From: Roseivirga seohaensis
GTDB lineage: Bacteria; Bacteroidota; Bacteroidia; Cytophagales; Cyclobacteriaceae
Direction of reading: 5' to 3'
DNA: 64,000 bases
Assembly (NCBI RefSeq): GCF_001592945.1
Contig: NZ_LRPB01000023.1
Location: 124,001 to 188,000, forward strand
Both the position numbers and the translations under genes were made by a program. Shown here one piece after another: positions 16,778-26,263 of this stretch. A model generated the notes under the pieces. The model was not told the origin of the DNA. It searched no databases and saw only the letters and a list, made by a program, of their open reading frames with translations. The stretch's first letter is position 1. Each line of letters opens with the position of its first letter.

Positions 16778-17163
16778 TAGCTCTTTTGTGCCAATTTAGC
16801 CTCAATAGAATGCATGGTATGTGGTACCGCTTTTAACCTTTCTTTTGAAATAAGTTTTCCGGTGTCTACACAAATGCCATAAGTACCATTCTTAATTCTA
16901 ATCAATGCATTCTCTAAGTTATTGATGAATTTCTGTTGTCTGGCGGCAAGCTGATTAAGGTTTTCTTTTTCCAATGTATCAGCCCCATCTTCCAAAACCT
17001 TGGTAGAATTGTTGGTTATATCAGTTCCTGCATCCCCACCTTTTGAAATGCTTCTTTTTAATTCGTTGAATTCACTTTTAGCCTTTTCCAACTTGTCGTT
17101 GATGAGCGCCTCAAATTCTTTTAATTCACTATCAGAATATCTCGTTTTTTCTGCTTGGCTCAT
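16777..17163 (-). CDS. TraR/DksA-family regulator with degenerate zinc finger
   Basis: The protein (128 residues) has a coiled-coil N-terminal half (about 10-90) and a C-terminal DksA-like motif, GTYGICVDTGKLISKERLKAVPHTMHSIEAK in the family alignment. The four zinc cysteines of canonical DksA are mostly gone: only the first Cys is kept, the second is Thr, and the last pair is His/Glu-like. Loss of these cysteines is common in Bacteroidota members. DksA proteins enter the RNA polymerase secondary channel and modulate rRNA promoters with ppGpp; that role here is inference. The gene leads an operon with scpB and rluB, with a one-base overlap to scpB. Confidence 0.82.
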   Translation of the reverse strand: MSQAEKTRYSDSELKEFEALINDKLEKAKSEFNELKRSISKGGDAGTDITNNSTKVLEDGADTLEKENLNQLAARQQKFINNLENALIRIKNGTYGICVDTGKLISKERLKAVPHTMHSIEAKLAQKS

Positions 17164-17360
17164 AATTAGCTTTGTTTAAATGTACTGCTATAAAAATTGC
17201 ACTAAAATAGCCCTACTACAAGAGAACGCAAAGGCTTTCATATAATTTTTAAGAAGGCTGAATATCGCGTTTGTGCTTCCTGAAACTGATGACTTCAAAC
17301 AAATAATATGGTTGTAAAAACAGTAAAATATAAGTTTTTTTGATCGTGATTGCTTCATAA

Positions 17361-17386
17361 AAAAAAGACCCAATGGGTCTTTTTTC
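17361..17386 (-). terminator. Terminator hairpin
   Basis: GACCC (17367-17371), loop AAT, GGGTC (17375-17379), flanked by A-runs on the left and T-runs on the right, so it can act on either strand. On the minus strand it ends the transcript coming from 17405-25174. Confidence 0.8.
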
Positions 17387-17704
17387 TTAGGTTGTCTAGT
17401 TGTTTCAGTATTGAATGTTCAGGGATTGCATCCTTTTCGTAATTGAAAAGTTATCAATTTGCACCCTGTACTTCATTCTGAGGTACCGATTAATCACTTC
17501 GATCTTTCTACCCTTTTTCAGGTTAAAATCGATTGCATTATTAATTAAACAATTCATTTAGTTGGGTATTAGATGGTTCTGAAAATAGTCTCACCTAATA
17601 TAAGAATTTATGATCTAAATTTCTTCACACTGAGATAAAATTAAGTTCACAAACTGACAACCTGCAATAAATTGTATTTGAAACGAATAAATTGTCGGAT
17701 AAAG
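17374..17704. other. 331-bp gap downstream of the lamin-tail giant gene
   Basis: Apart from the doubtful 50-residue frame (17405-17557) and the hairpin at 17361-17386, nothing is recognised. The stretch 17558-17704 is AT-rich and featureless. Confidence 0.4.
17405..17557 (-). CDS. Possible small basic protein, 50 residues
   Basis: An uninterrupted frame from ATG (17557) to TGA encodes 50 residues beginning MNCLINNAIDFNLKKGRK and ending MQSLNIQY. It is rich in Lys, Arg and Ile/Asn and has no signal peptide. It lies between the 2,489-residue gene and the terminator at 17361-17386, so it would be on the same transcript. No family is recognised and no convincing own promoter is seen, so it may be chance. 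Confidence 0.25.
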   Translation of the reverse strand: MNCLINNAIDFNLKKGRKIEVINRYLRMKYRVQIDNFSITKRMQSLNIQY

Positions 17705-20700
17705 TTAGAAGCGAGTGCCGATAGCAACTGTCTCTTTCTTTATCGTAACCTCCCCTGAAGGAGTTATAATTTCGAACAGAATTAAATAGTAACCTAAACG
17801 TGCTTTTTCACCTGAGTTTGTGATGCCGTCCCAACGGAAAAAGCCTGTGGTTCCTACCAGTGAATTCTGCGAAACATTCTTAATGAGGTTCCCATTTGAA
17901 TCGTAAATCGAAACTGTAATAACATTGCCCGAATTGTCGAACTCATAGTTAATGGTGGTGAAATTTGCACTACCTGCTACATCTGGCGCAAAGGTTTTAG
18001 GTTCTATACTAAATGTAGCCACGGTTGACGGCTGACTTTGCGCTTGCGAATTTTGATAACCAGGAGTAGCGTAGCCCGATTGGCTTGACGCTGACTGCCA
18101 ATTATTAGCATCATTTGAAAGACCAGAAAAACGAATGCGCTCAAGCGAAACACCGTCAACAGAACTTAATAATGAGGAATGATAATCTTCATTGTATTCC
18201 ACTTCATCGATTACAATAGCTTTACTATTCACAAACCGCACCACACCCGCATCGGAAGGCATACTCGGCAAGGAACTCAATTCTAAGATCGTAGAGAGCT
18301 CCGTGCTTGCATATTGATTTTTCAGAATATCACCATCGGTAGTAATAGTTTTATAGCTCGATGGTCCAATAATAATATCTTCCGTAGAAATGACTCTATC
18401 GTTTGTCTTTCCCTCTATTCGCCAGTTTTTAAGGTTAATGTATTTGTTCGACTGGTTATAGATTTCAACAAACTTCACACCGCCCGTTTTAGGGTTGAAA
18501 AGGATTTCGTTTATCACAATGTCCAGTGCTGCTGCTTCCACAGCTATCACAACGGTTGCCTGACGAGCATTTGCCAAAATCAGATTGCCACTACAGTCGG
18601 TGATGTTTTCCACCGTAATTTGATAAGCAGTATTGGGTACAAGAGCACTGCTCAAATTCAAGGAGGCAGATTTGGCGTCAGACCCCAAACTTATGCTCGA
18701 CACAGAAATTCCTCCAGATATGGAAATGTTATTAGAGAGAAACGAAGAGACGGCTAGTTTTTCATTAAACATCAGCTGAATCTGGCTATCATTTAGCGCC
18801 ACTGCTTTTATCAACTCTGGCCCTACTAGATCGGGATTAATTCCATTGACAGAATTTTGTGCTCCTGGGGTTCCTCCAACAACAGCCTCAGAGGCCTTCC
18901 AATTGGATTGCTCTACACAGGCATAACTAAGGTCAATCAACTCAAGGCTATAGCCTCCATTGGCTTTAGATGAAGATCGATACCAAGCCGAGGAGTAGTC
19001 TACACTATGGATCACTTGATTACCTAGTTTGAGAGAAACTTTGTCGCCACTGGCATTTAAGCTGGGCCAGCTACTAACACCCAAAACATTACCATATGGA
19101 TCCAATTTAGCCTTATCTGAATTGGCCGTGAGAATTAAATATTCAGATGGGTTTAGATTGAAATTACCCAAAGTAGTTGAGCTTGCTCCATCGGAAAGCG
19201 TTAAGCCCTCTAAAGAAATTATTTTAGAGGAGGCGTTGAAGACTTCTAGGTATTCCACCACGGGTAAACCCTGAGACGGAGAGGGATTTGCCATAATTTC
19301 AGTGAAAATAAGTTCTTGATATGCTGGAACAGCTCCTAATGAGAAATTCTTGGTTACGGTTGAAATCACATTTCCTTCGCAATCGCTTAGGTCAGAAAGT
19401 GTAATTGAATACACCACTCCTCTTTGAAAAGCACTAGATAAATTCACCAAAATTACTTGGCCTAAACCATCAAGAATTTCAACGCTAGAGACTTGAAGTC
19501 CTCCAGATAAGTTAAAGGTCGAAGTGAGTATGGAAGCCGTATTCATGGCTTCATTAAAAGTAATTTTAAGCTGTGTTTCTGACTCTGCATAAAGTGAAAC
19601 CACCAAAGGAGCCGTTGTGTCTAGCGTAGTATCAAATACTGAATTCCGAACCCCTGGAGTTCCACCATTTTCACTGCTCGAGGCTATCCAATTGCTATTA
19701 TCAAAACACGAAGCGAGCGGATTGATGAGCTCTATACTATAACCACCATCATCTTTAGCGTCAGACTGGTAGAAGCTTCGGTCGTAAGCCACTTCAAAAA
19801 TGATATTACCGTTATAATCTTTGAGGCTTACCTGATCTTCAATGGTTAAAGTTGGGAAGGAATTTACCGCCAACACTTCACCATAAACCGCTAAAGCTGT
19901 TGCCGCTGTATTTCCTGAAAGGATCAAATAGGTTTCGGGAAGCATATTCTTATTTGTCAGTTTATAACTTCCATCATTATCACTAAAATAGAGTCCGTCC
20001 AAATCAATAATTCGACCCGAATTATTATAAATTTCAACATACTCTACATCTGGCAACCCTCTACTTGGGGTAGGTGTGGCCATAATTTCTGTAATTAAAA
20101 GTTCATGAAAGGCCGGACGATCTCCTTGTACAAAAGTGAAGTTGTTTGTGGTTAATTCATTACCCGAACAATCCGTGATAGCATTAGTAATAAGCGAAAG
20201 CTCATAGCCTTTGGTGAACTCCTTGTTCAATTTCAATTGTACACTTCTACCAAAAGCATCAAGTATACTTACAGAAGCCACCGAAACCCCATTTTGCAGA
20301 GTGAAATTTGAAGGAATTAAAGTACTTATGTCCATGGCTTTATCAAAAGTCAGTTTGAGTTCAGTGGCAGAAATCACTTCTAATTTTGTCATGGATGGCG
20401 CTGTAACATCTGCTGTAAGGCTAAATACAGAATTCTGTCCTGCTGGTGTACCTCCATTTGGCGAAACAGAGGCCGCAAAATTGGTATATTCAAAACATGG
20501 CTTTTCTGGATTGATTAACTCCACAGAAAAACCTCCACTGGCTTTTGTGGCATCATTATAAAATGTCTGATCGTAAGCAATTGAGTCAATCACCACCTTA
20601 TTTCTGTCCAATAAATAAACCGATTCGCCTGTATTTGAAAGTGAAGGGAAATTTCTGAGACCGATGGCCTTTCCATAATTCAAGTATTGTGCAACCGCCC

Positions 20701-23700
20701 CTTGAGTGGTTACCGCCAGATATTCACCTGGAGCTAGAACTTGAGCCGTAAATACTACCGTATCCCGCTTGTCTGTGAGTAAAAAATCTCGCAGCTCAAT
20801 GTTTGACTTTCCACGGTTGTAAAGCTCTATAAATTCAGCGTTAGGTAGGCTCGAACTCGGTTTTGTGTCGAAGTAAATTTCATTGATGACCAAATCTCGA
20901 AACACTGGAGTAACGGGGGCGGAAAAAGTGAAGTCGAAAGTAGCAGCATTCATCGCCTTGCCCTGTTTATCTTGCACCCTATCCACGGTAAGTTGATAGG
21001 TCAAGGCATTCGTCAATGGTGTGTCATACTTCAATATTACCTTTGAAGAAGAACCCGCCACCAAAATAGCAGATGTAGGGTTTCCAACTCCGTTATTCAA
21101 TGAATAATGGTTGATAGTTCTCGCAGTGGCTGTATTCAATGGTTCATTAAACACTACCTCAATTTCATCTAAGTAGGTTGAATTTACTTCTAAAATCACA
21201 GGGGGAGTAAGGTCATAGCTCAGTTTGTTTTTTGAGCTATTTATCGTGAATCCGAACAAATCCTTAATATTCTGTACTATAAGTTCATAATTAATTCCCT
21301 CTACAAAGTTGGAATTGAAAAGTAGCGTCACCACCTTAAAGTCATCTGAACTAAGCACCGCAGAAATGGGGTTTCCAATCCCCGAATTCAGTACATAATT
21401 TTGAGTGGTTTCAGCAGTAACTTCATCCAATTCCTGATCGAAAGTAAGCACCAAACTATTCTGACTGAGGATTTGAATATCAACAATATGTGTGCTGTAT
21501 GTAAAGTCATAGCTGATTACTTCTGATCGGTTGCCGTCCAAATCCAACAAGTCTTGAACAACCAACCGGTATTTCAAGCCTTCTTTCAGAGAAATTGTCA
21601 GGTTTAAAGTGACCAAAGAAGCGTCAGTTGCATTCTGAACCGCTGACTTCAATCCAACCCCATTATCGAACCCATAATTTTCAATGTCTTCAGCAGAAGC
21701 TTTGTTCAGCGCTTTGGTAAACTGCACCTGAATGGTGGTGTCATTCAAAACCGTGAATGTCCCAAAGTTTGGCTTTAAACTGGAAAAAATAGCCGTTAAA
21801 TCAACAGGAAGTCCATTCTCGAACACATCGGAAATATTAGAAATGCGAAGAGTGTTTTGAGAATTATTACCTAAAGCAGCGAAAGTAAGCTCTACAATGT
21901 TGGTGTTTTTTTCTGTACGAACTGCGGCTATTGGAACCCCAATTCCGTTATCAACTGAATAATTATTGACATTTTCAGCAACCTCTTTCACCACCTCTTC
22001 TGAAAATTCAACCAAAATTTTAGTAGGGCTGACAAGAGTAATTCCTACCAAGCGAGGTGCTAGTCGGTCGTAAGTGAAGTCTTCGTTTCGTTGTGTTGAA
22101 ATCACATTGCCAGATAAATCTTGAATTCCAGTGATCGATAAGCGATTCTTAACTTCCTGCTCGAAAGCCTGGGCGAATGTTAATATTACAGAGCGTTTGT
22201 CCGCTTGGCGCGTTACCAAACTTGGATTTCCAATACCATTATTCGCGGTGTAATTATTTACCGACTCCGCGGAAGTTTCATCCAATATTTCATCGAAATA
22301 AACCCTAAGATTACGCTCATCAATTACCACTACAGAGTCCATGTCTGGATCATCGGTGTCATAAATGAAGGTCGTATTAAACAGTTGTAAATAGCTATTA
22401 TTGCTGGCTTGAACCCCTTCAAAACTGATGTACTGATTTTTATTTTCATCAAAATTGGTACTGAAGACCAAATGCACCAATCTTGGATTCACGTTGTCTA
22501 ACGAAGCTGCAACAGGGTTACCAATATCTCCATCTACCCAATAATTGGTCAATTGTTCTGCGGTGGATTCATCAGCATCAACGTCAAAATACACATCAAG
22601 CAATTGAGCAGACAATACTACAACTGTGTCAATTTGATTCACAAAATCGAGGTTGACAGAGGATAGACTAACCGTGTTTCCCAGCGTGTCTGCTAAGTTT
22701 TGAAATGTAAATTGATAGGCATTACCAACAGAAAGTGCAGCGCCTAAATTTAGCCTCACTCGTTTACTATTATCGGCATCAACAATCGCCTTTGTTGGGT
22801 TTCCTATTCCCAAATTAATTGAAAAGTTGGCTTCGGTTTCTGCCAAAGTTTGATTCAAATTTTCATCAAAAATAACGTCAATAGTGGTGCTATCTTTAAA
22901 CACAAATCTTTGAAATACTGGTGCCAAATTATCAAATAGAAATTCTAAAGTGTTTGTGCCTATGGTATTACCAGCACAGTCCGTGGCTCCCGTTAATGAT
23001 ACGGTATAAATCGTTCCTGAAACCATTGGTGCGCTTAAAGCCAAAACCACAGATTTATGCGTAGTCTGATTTACAGTTTTTGAGGCAATTGCTCCACCAT
23101 TATTCAAGGAGTACGATGCTCCATTAAGCGAAGCATCATCCATAATTTCATCAAAAAATAAAGTCAATTGACTTGGCGAATCAATCCTAACTTCAATCAA
23201 CCTGGGCTCCTTTACATCTGGGCTAATGTCATAAACTGAGTTTTGCCCTGAAGGAGTAGCGCCCTGAGCATTCGTTGAGGCTTGCCAATTGTTAATGTCG
23301 CTACAAACAAGCTCTGGGTTTATTTGCTCAATGGACCAACCGCCATCAGCTTTGACTGCATCTTTATACCAATCGGTATTGAAAGTAAGGCTGTCGACCA
23401 AATTGCCTAGATTATCCTTCAGTAATAGTTGTTCGCCTCCATTTGAAAGTCCGTTCCATGAGCTGACACCTACTACATTTCCAAAGGGTTGAAAATCGAC
23501 TACGTTGGAAGTGGAAGTCAAGATTACATAAGACTGAGGTTGTAAGATATAACTTGAAAGCGTTCCTCCTGTTAAATCAAAATTGGCCAAATCAATGGCT
23601 TTGCTGCCAGCATTATACAGTTCTATAAATTCATCGGATGTGCCAGAGGGCAGTGTTTGGGGGTCAGGCTGAGCCGAACCAGTAGGATCGGCAAAAATTT

Positions 23701-25174
23701 CGTTGATCACCAAAGATCGATAAGCCGTTTGTGTGGCATTAATCACAGAAGACTGCAAGGTAGAAGCCAAAGCGTTTCCGCTTTCATTGGCAACATTATT
23801 AATGGTCAGTTGATAGGTATTATTCGCTAACTCTTCTCCAAAAGTGAGTACCACTTTGCTTGGTTCAGCTACATTTCGAGCAGCAGAGGAAGGTGCACCA
23901 TAGCCAAAATTGAGACTATAATTGCTGACTAAATTGGCAGATGTGGCTTCAACATTCTGATTGAAAACTACTTCTACTTGAGTATTTGAAAGGGTTGAAA
24001 TACTAGAAACCGTCAACGGTAAGTAAGAAAAGTTAGTACTAAGGTTCGAAGCAGTTGCCAATGTCGATTCATCTATAACGCCATCAACCGTTAGCGCATA
24101 GTTGCTTTCTGTAAGGTCGGCATCAAGCGTCAACACCACTTTATTGAGTTCTGTTGCACTTCTTACGGCCAAAGTTGGGCTGCCAATTCCATTATCAATG
24201 CCATAATTGGAGGCGTTTTCAGCCGTGGTTTGATCAAGGTTCAAGTTGAAACTTAGTTCAACGGAGTTTTTAGAAAGTACCTGAACTGCCGTAATAGAAA
24301 GCGGCTCAACATAACTAAAGGTAGAAGCTAAATTAACTGCTGGTGTGCTACTTGCCGCATCTTCAACATTGTTCACCGTCAGTTGGTAATTGGCGTTTGG
24401 CATTACCGAAGTGGTAAGTGTCACCTGATTGGTAGTGGTTCGCGAGGCAGAAACTACGCTTATTCCATTATCCAAACTATAATTCGTTTTGTCTTCAGCC
24501 GTGACTTGTGTTACTTCTTGGTTAAAATTTACCACTACGGAAGTTGAACTAATAGCATTTGTTGAACTAATGGCCAATGGCAAAATTTGTTCTACAATGC
24601 TTACATCATCCATCACAAACTCTGCAGCAGAACCTGAGCCATCACCTCTTTCCACTTTTAACTTTACTATTACATTAGCTTGGCCAGATGCCTGACTGGG
24701 CAGCTCGTACTCATATTTGGTATAGCTAGTAGTGTTATTATTCGGGAAGGTGGTAGCATCGCCAATGGACACGTTATCTAGGAAATTATTTCCTCCATCA
24801 ATTGAAGTTGAAATACTAACCAAAACGGGCCTAGTTGAGGTGCCTCCCCCATTTTGCTTGGAATAGGCATAAAAAGATAAAAGTGGATTATTAACCCCTG
24901 TGAAGTCTAACGCAATTAAAACCTCGCCAGAAAAAGTAGAGGTAGGGATTATATTCAGCGAATTTGTACCGGTTCTTCCGTTTGCCCCTTGAAATATTCT
25001 TGAGCTGTTCTGAACTTCGTTGCCCGTCCAGTTTGGTATAAAAACAACTGCATTACCTGTAGTAAAAGCCTGTTCAAAACTTTCACTAGAAGGAAAGGTG
25101 TTAATCTGACTTAACGCTATATTTGCGGTAAGCAGAACAAGAGCTGCTATGGCAATTGAGATACTTAACCTCAT
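17705..25174 (-). CDS. Giant secreted multi-domain protein: about 14 Ig-like (SbsA-type) repeats, five lamin-tail domains, FlgD-like C-terminus
   Basis: The protein is 2,489 residues. Signal peptide 1-22 (IAIAALVLLTANIALS, then Q). An N-terminal beta-sandwich domain (about 25-190) is followed by Ig-like repeats of the SbsA/BIG5 type, each with a motif like NYSLDNGIGNP: three before residue 485, eight between about 640 and 1420, and one after each of the second, third and fourth lamin-tail domains. Lamin-tail domains begin near 487, 1423, 1691, 1953 and 2218 (LVINEIFADP, LLITEIMATP, IVINEILFNP and so on). The C-terminus (about 2400-2489, GFFRWDGITNSGEKARLGYY) resembles the FlgD Ig-like fold rather than a standard type A sorting tail, so the export route past the outer membrane is uncertain. 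Adhesion or cell-surface scaffolding is a guess. Confidence 0.85.
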   Translation of the reverse strand: MRLSISIAIAALVLLTANIALSQINTFPSSESFEQAFTTGNAVVFIPNWTGNEVQNSSRIFQGANGRTGTNSLNIIPTSTFSGEVLIALDFTGVNNPLLSFYAYSKQNGGGTSTRPVLVSISTSIDGGNNFLDNVSIGDATTFPNNNTTSYTKYEYELPSQASGQANVIVKLKVERGDGSGSAAEFVMDDVSIVEQILPLAISSTNAISSTSVVVNFNQEVTQVTAEDKTNYSLDNGISVVSASRTTTNQVTLTTSVMPNANYQLTVNNVEDAASSTPAVNLASTFSYVEPLSITAVQVLSKNSVELSFNLNLDQTTAENASNYGIDNGIGSPTLAVRSATELNKVVLTLDADLTESNYALTVDGVIDESTLATASNLSTNFSYLPLTVSSISTLSNTQVEVVFNQNVEATSANLVSNYSLNFGYGAPSSAARNVAEPSKVVLTFGEELANNTYQLTINNVANESGNALASTLQSSVINATQTAYRSLVINEIFADPTGSAQPDPQTLPSGTSDEFIELYNAGSKAIDLANFDLTGGTLSSYILQPQSYVILTSTSNVVDFQPFGNVVGVSSWNGLSNGGEQLLLKDNLGNLVDSLTFNTDWYKDAVKADGGWSIEQINPELVCSDINNWQASTNAQGATPSGQNSVYDISPDVKEPRLIEVRIDSPSQLTLFFDEIMDDASLNGASYSLNNGGAIASKTVNQTTHKSVVLALSAPMVSGTIYTVSLTGATDCAGNTIGTNTLEFLFDNLAPVFQRFVFKDSTTIDVIFDENLNQTLAETEANFSINLGIGNPTKAIVDADNSKRVRLNLGAALSVGNAYQFTFQNLADTLGNTVSLSSVNLDFVNQIDTVVVLSAQLLDVYFDVDADESTAEQLTNYWVDGDIGNPVAASLDNVNPRLVHLVFSTNFDENKNQYISFEGVQASNNSYLQLFNTTFIYDTDDPDMDSVVVIDERNLRVYFDEILDETSAESVNNYTANNGIGNPSLVTRQADKRSVILTFAQAFEQEVKNRLSITGIQDLSGNVISTQRNEDFTYDRLAPRLVGITLVSPTKILVEFSEEVVKEVAENVNNYSVDNGIGVPIAAVRTEKNTNIVELTFAALGNNSQNTLRISNISDVFENGLPVDLTAIFSSLKPNFGTFTVLNDTTIQVQFTKALNKASAEDIENYGFDNGVGLKSAVQNATDASLVTLNLTISLKEGLKYRLVVQDLLDLDGNRSEVISYDFTYSTHIVDIQILSQNSLVLTFDQELDEVTAETTQNYVLNSGIGNPISAVLSSDDFKVVTLLFNSNFVEGINYELIVQNIKDLFGFTINSSKNKLSYDLTPPVILEVNSTYLDEIEVVFNEPLNTATARTINHYSLNNGVGNPTSAILVAGSSSKVILKYDTPLTNALTYQLTVDRVQDKQGKAMNAATFDFTFSAPVTPVFRDLVINEIYFDTKPSSSLPNAEFIELYNRGKSNIELRDFLLTDKRDTVVFTAQVLAPGEYLAVTTQGAVAQYLNYGKAIGLRNFPSLSNTGESVYLLDRNKVVIDSIAYDQTFYNDATKASGGFSVELINPEKPCFEYTNFAASVSPNGGTPAGQNSVFSLTADVTAPSMTKLEVISATELKLTFDKAMDISTLIPSNFTLQNGVSVASVSILDAFGRSVQLKLNKEFTKGYELSLITNAITDCSGNELTTNNFTFVQGDRPAFHELLITEIMATPTPSRGLPDVEYVEIYNNSGRIIDLDGLYFSDNDGSYKLTNKNMLPETYLILSGNTAATALAVYGEVLAVNSFPTLTIEDQVSLKDYNGNIIFEVAYDRSFYQSDAKDDGGYSIELINPLASCFDNSNWIASSSENGGTPGVRNSVFDTTLDTTAPLVVSLYAESETQLKITFNEAMNTASILTSTFNLSGGLQVSSVEILDGLGQVILVNLSSAFQRGVVYSITLSDLSDCEGNVISTVTKNFSLGAVPAYQELIFTEIMANPSPSQGLPVVEYLEVFNASSKIISLEGLTLSDGASSTTLGNFNLNPSEYLILTANSDKAKLDPYGNVLGVSSWPSLNASGDKVSLKLGNQVIHSVDYSSAWYRSSSKANGGYSLELIDLSYACVEQSNWKASEAVVGGTPGAQNSVNGINPDLVGPELIKAVALNDSQIQLMFNEKLAVSSFLSNNISISGGISVSSISLGSDAKSASLNLSSALVPNTAYQITVENITDCSGNLILANARQATVVIAVEAAALDIVINEILFNPKTGGVKFVEIYNQSNKYINLKNWRIEGKTNDRVISTEDIIIGPSSYKTITTDGDILKNQYASTELSTILELSSLPSMPSDAGVVRFVNSKAIVIDEVEYNEDYHSSLLSSVDGVSLERIRFSGLSNDANNWQSASSQSGYATPGYQNSQAQSQPSTVATFSIEPKTFAPDVAGSANFTTINYEFDNSGNVITVSIYDSNGNLIKNVSQNSLVGTTGFFRWDGITNSGEKARLGYYLILFEIITPSGEVTIKKETVAIGTRF

Positions 25175-25235
25175 CTGAGACTCACAAGTGTTAGATTCTA
25201 GCCTGTTAAAGTACGAAAAATATGGTTCTATTTTC

Positions 25236-25253
25236 CATAATCATTTGATTATG
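25236..25253. promoter_or_regulatory. Palindrome between the divergent giant gene and asd
   Basis: CATAATCA (25236-25243), TT, TGATTATG (25246-25253) form a perfect 8+8 dyad in the 102-bp divergent region, 24 bp before the asd start codon. It could be an operator; no consensus -7 box was found near it. Confidence 0.35.
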
Positions 25254-25276
25254 AGTGTAAAATAATGAAATAAAAA

Positions 25277-26260
25277 ATGAGAATAGCAGTAGTTGGCGCC
25301 ACCGGACTTGTAGGTGGAGAAATTTTAGAAGTTTTAGCCGAAAGAAATTTCAAGTTTGATGAGTTACTTCTTGTGGCTTCTGAAAGGTCTGTAGGAAAAA
25401 AAATGACCTTTAAAGAAAAGGAATATGAAGTAATTGGCTTGGCCAAAGCGGTTGAATTAAAACCTGACTACGCTATTTTTTCAGCTGGAGGAAGTACTTC
25501 ATTAGAATGGGCTCCAAAGTTTGCTGCTGCTGGTTCCACAGTTATCGATAATTCTTCTGCATGGCGAATGAGCCCTGATCACAAACTAATTGTACCAGAA
25601 ATTAACGCTACTAGCCTTACTGCGGAAGATAAAATTATTGCTAACCCCAACTGCTCTACCATTCAAATGGTGGTGGCTTTAGGGCCTTTGCACAAAAAGT
25701 ACAAGATTAAAAGAATTGTGGTTTCTACTTACCAATCGGTAACGGGTTCAGGAAAAGCGGCTGTTGATCAAATGATGAACGAGCGCAATGGAATCCAAGG
25801 AGACATGGCTTATCCGCATAAAATAGACATGAATGCCTTGCCACATATAGATGTGTTTTTGGACAACGGCTACACCAAAGAAGAAATGAAAATGGTGAAT
25901 GAAACCAAGAAAATCTTTGGTGACGACTCTATTCGCATAACTTCTACTACGGTAAGAATCCCAACGGTGGGTGGTCATTCGGAAGCAGTGAATGTTGAGT
26001 TCGAAAATGATTTCGACCTAGAAGAGTTAAGAGGTATTTTAGAAAATGCTGATGGCGTAATTTTACAGGATGACCCTAAAAGCAATCTTTACCCAATGCC
26101 ACTGACAGCACATAAAAAAGATGCTGTTTTTGTAGGGCGCTTAAGAAGAGACGAAAGCCAACCCAACACATTGAATATGTGGATTGTAGCGGATAACTTA
26201 AGAAAAGGAGCGGCTACCAATGCAGTTCAAATTGCTGAATACTTATCTAAAAATAGCTAA
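25277..26260 (+). CDS. asd: Aspartate-semialdehyde dehydrogenase
   Basis: The enzyme (327 residues) reduces aspartyl phosphate to aspartate semialdehyde, the branch point for lysine/diaminopimelate, methionine and threonine. The N-terminal NADP loop VVGATGLVGGEILEVL (5-20) and the active-site cysteine in ANPNCSTIQM (near 128) are visible. Downstream, SVTGSGKAAVDQM and the histidine region RIPTVGGHSEAVNVEF complete the family pattern. The length is usual for the Gram-positive/Bacteroidota type. It is followed after 3 bp by a methyltransferase gene. Confidence 0.95.
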   Translation: MRIAVVGATGLVGGEILEVLAERNFKFDELLLVASERSVGKKMTFKEKEYEVIGLAKAVELKPDYAIFSAGGSTSLEWAPKFAAAGSTVIDNSSAWRMSPDHKLIVPEINATSLTAEDKIIANPNCSTIQMVVALGPLHKKYKIKRIVVSTYQSVTGSGKAAVDQMMNERNGIQGDMAYPHKIDMNALPHIDVFLDNGYTKEEMKMVNETKKIFGDDSIRITSTTVRIPTVGGHSEAVNVEFENDFDLEELRGILENADGVILQDDPKSNLYPMPLTAHKKDAVFVGRLRRDESQPNTLNMWIVADNLRKGAATNAVQIAEYLSKNS

Positions 26261-26263
26261 TTT

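Noticed and set aside
17188-17373. 61-codon minus-strand frame
   Set aside because: It starts inside the terminator hairpin and covers the dksA-like leader; low-complexity product.
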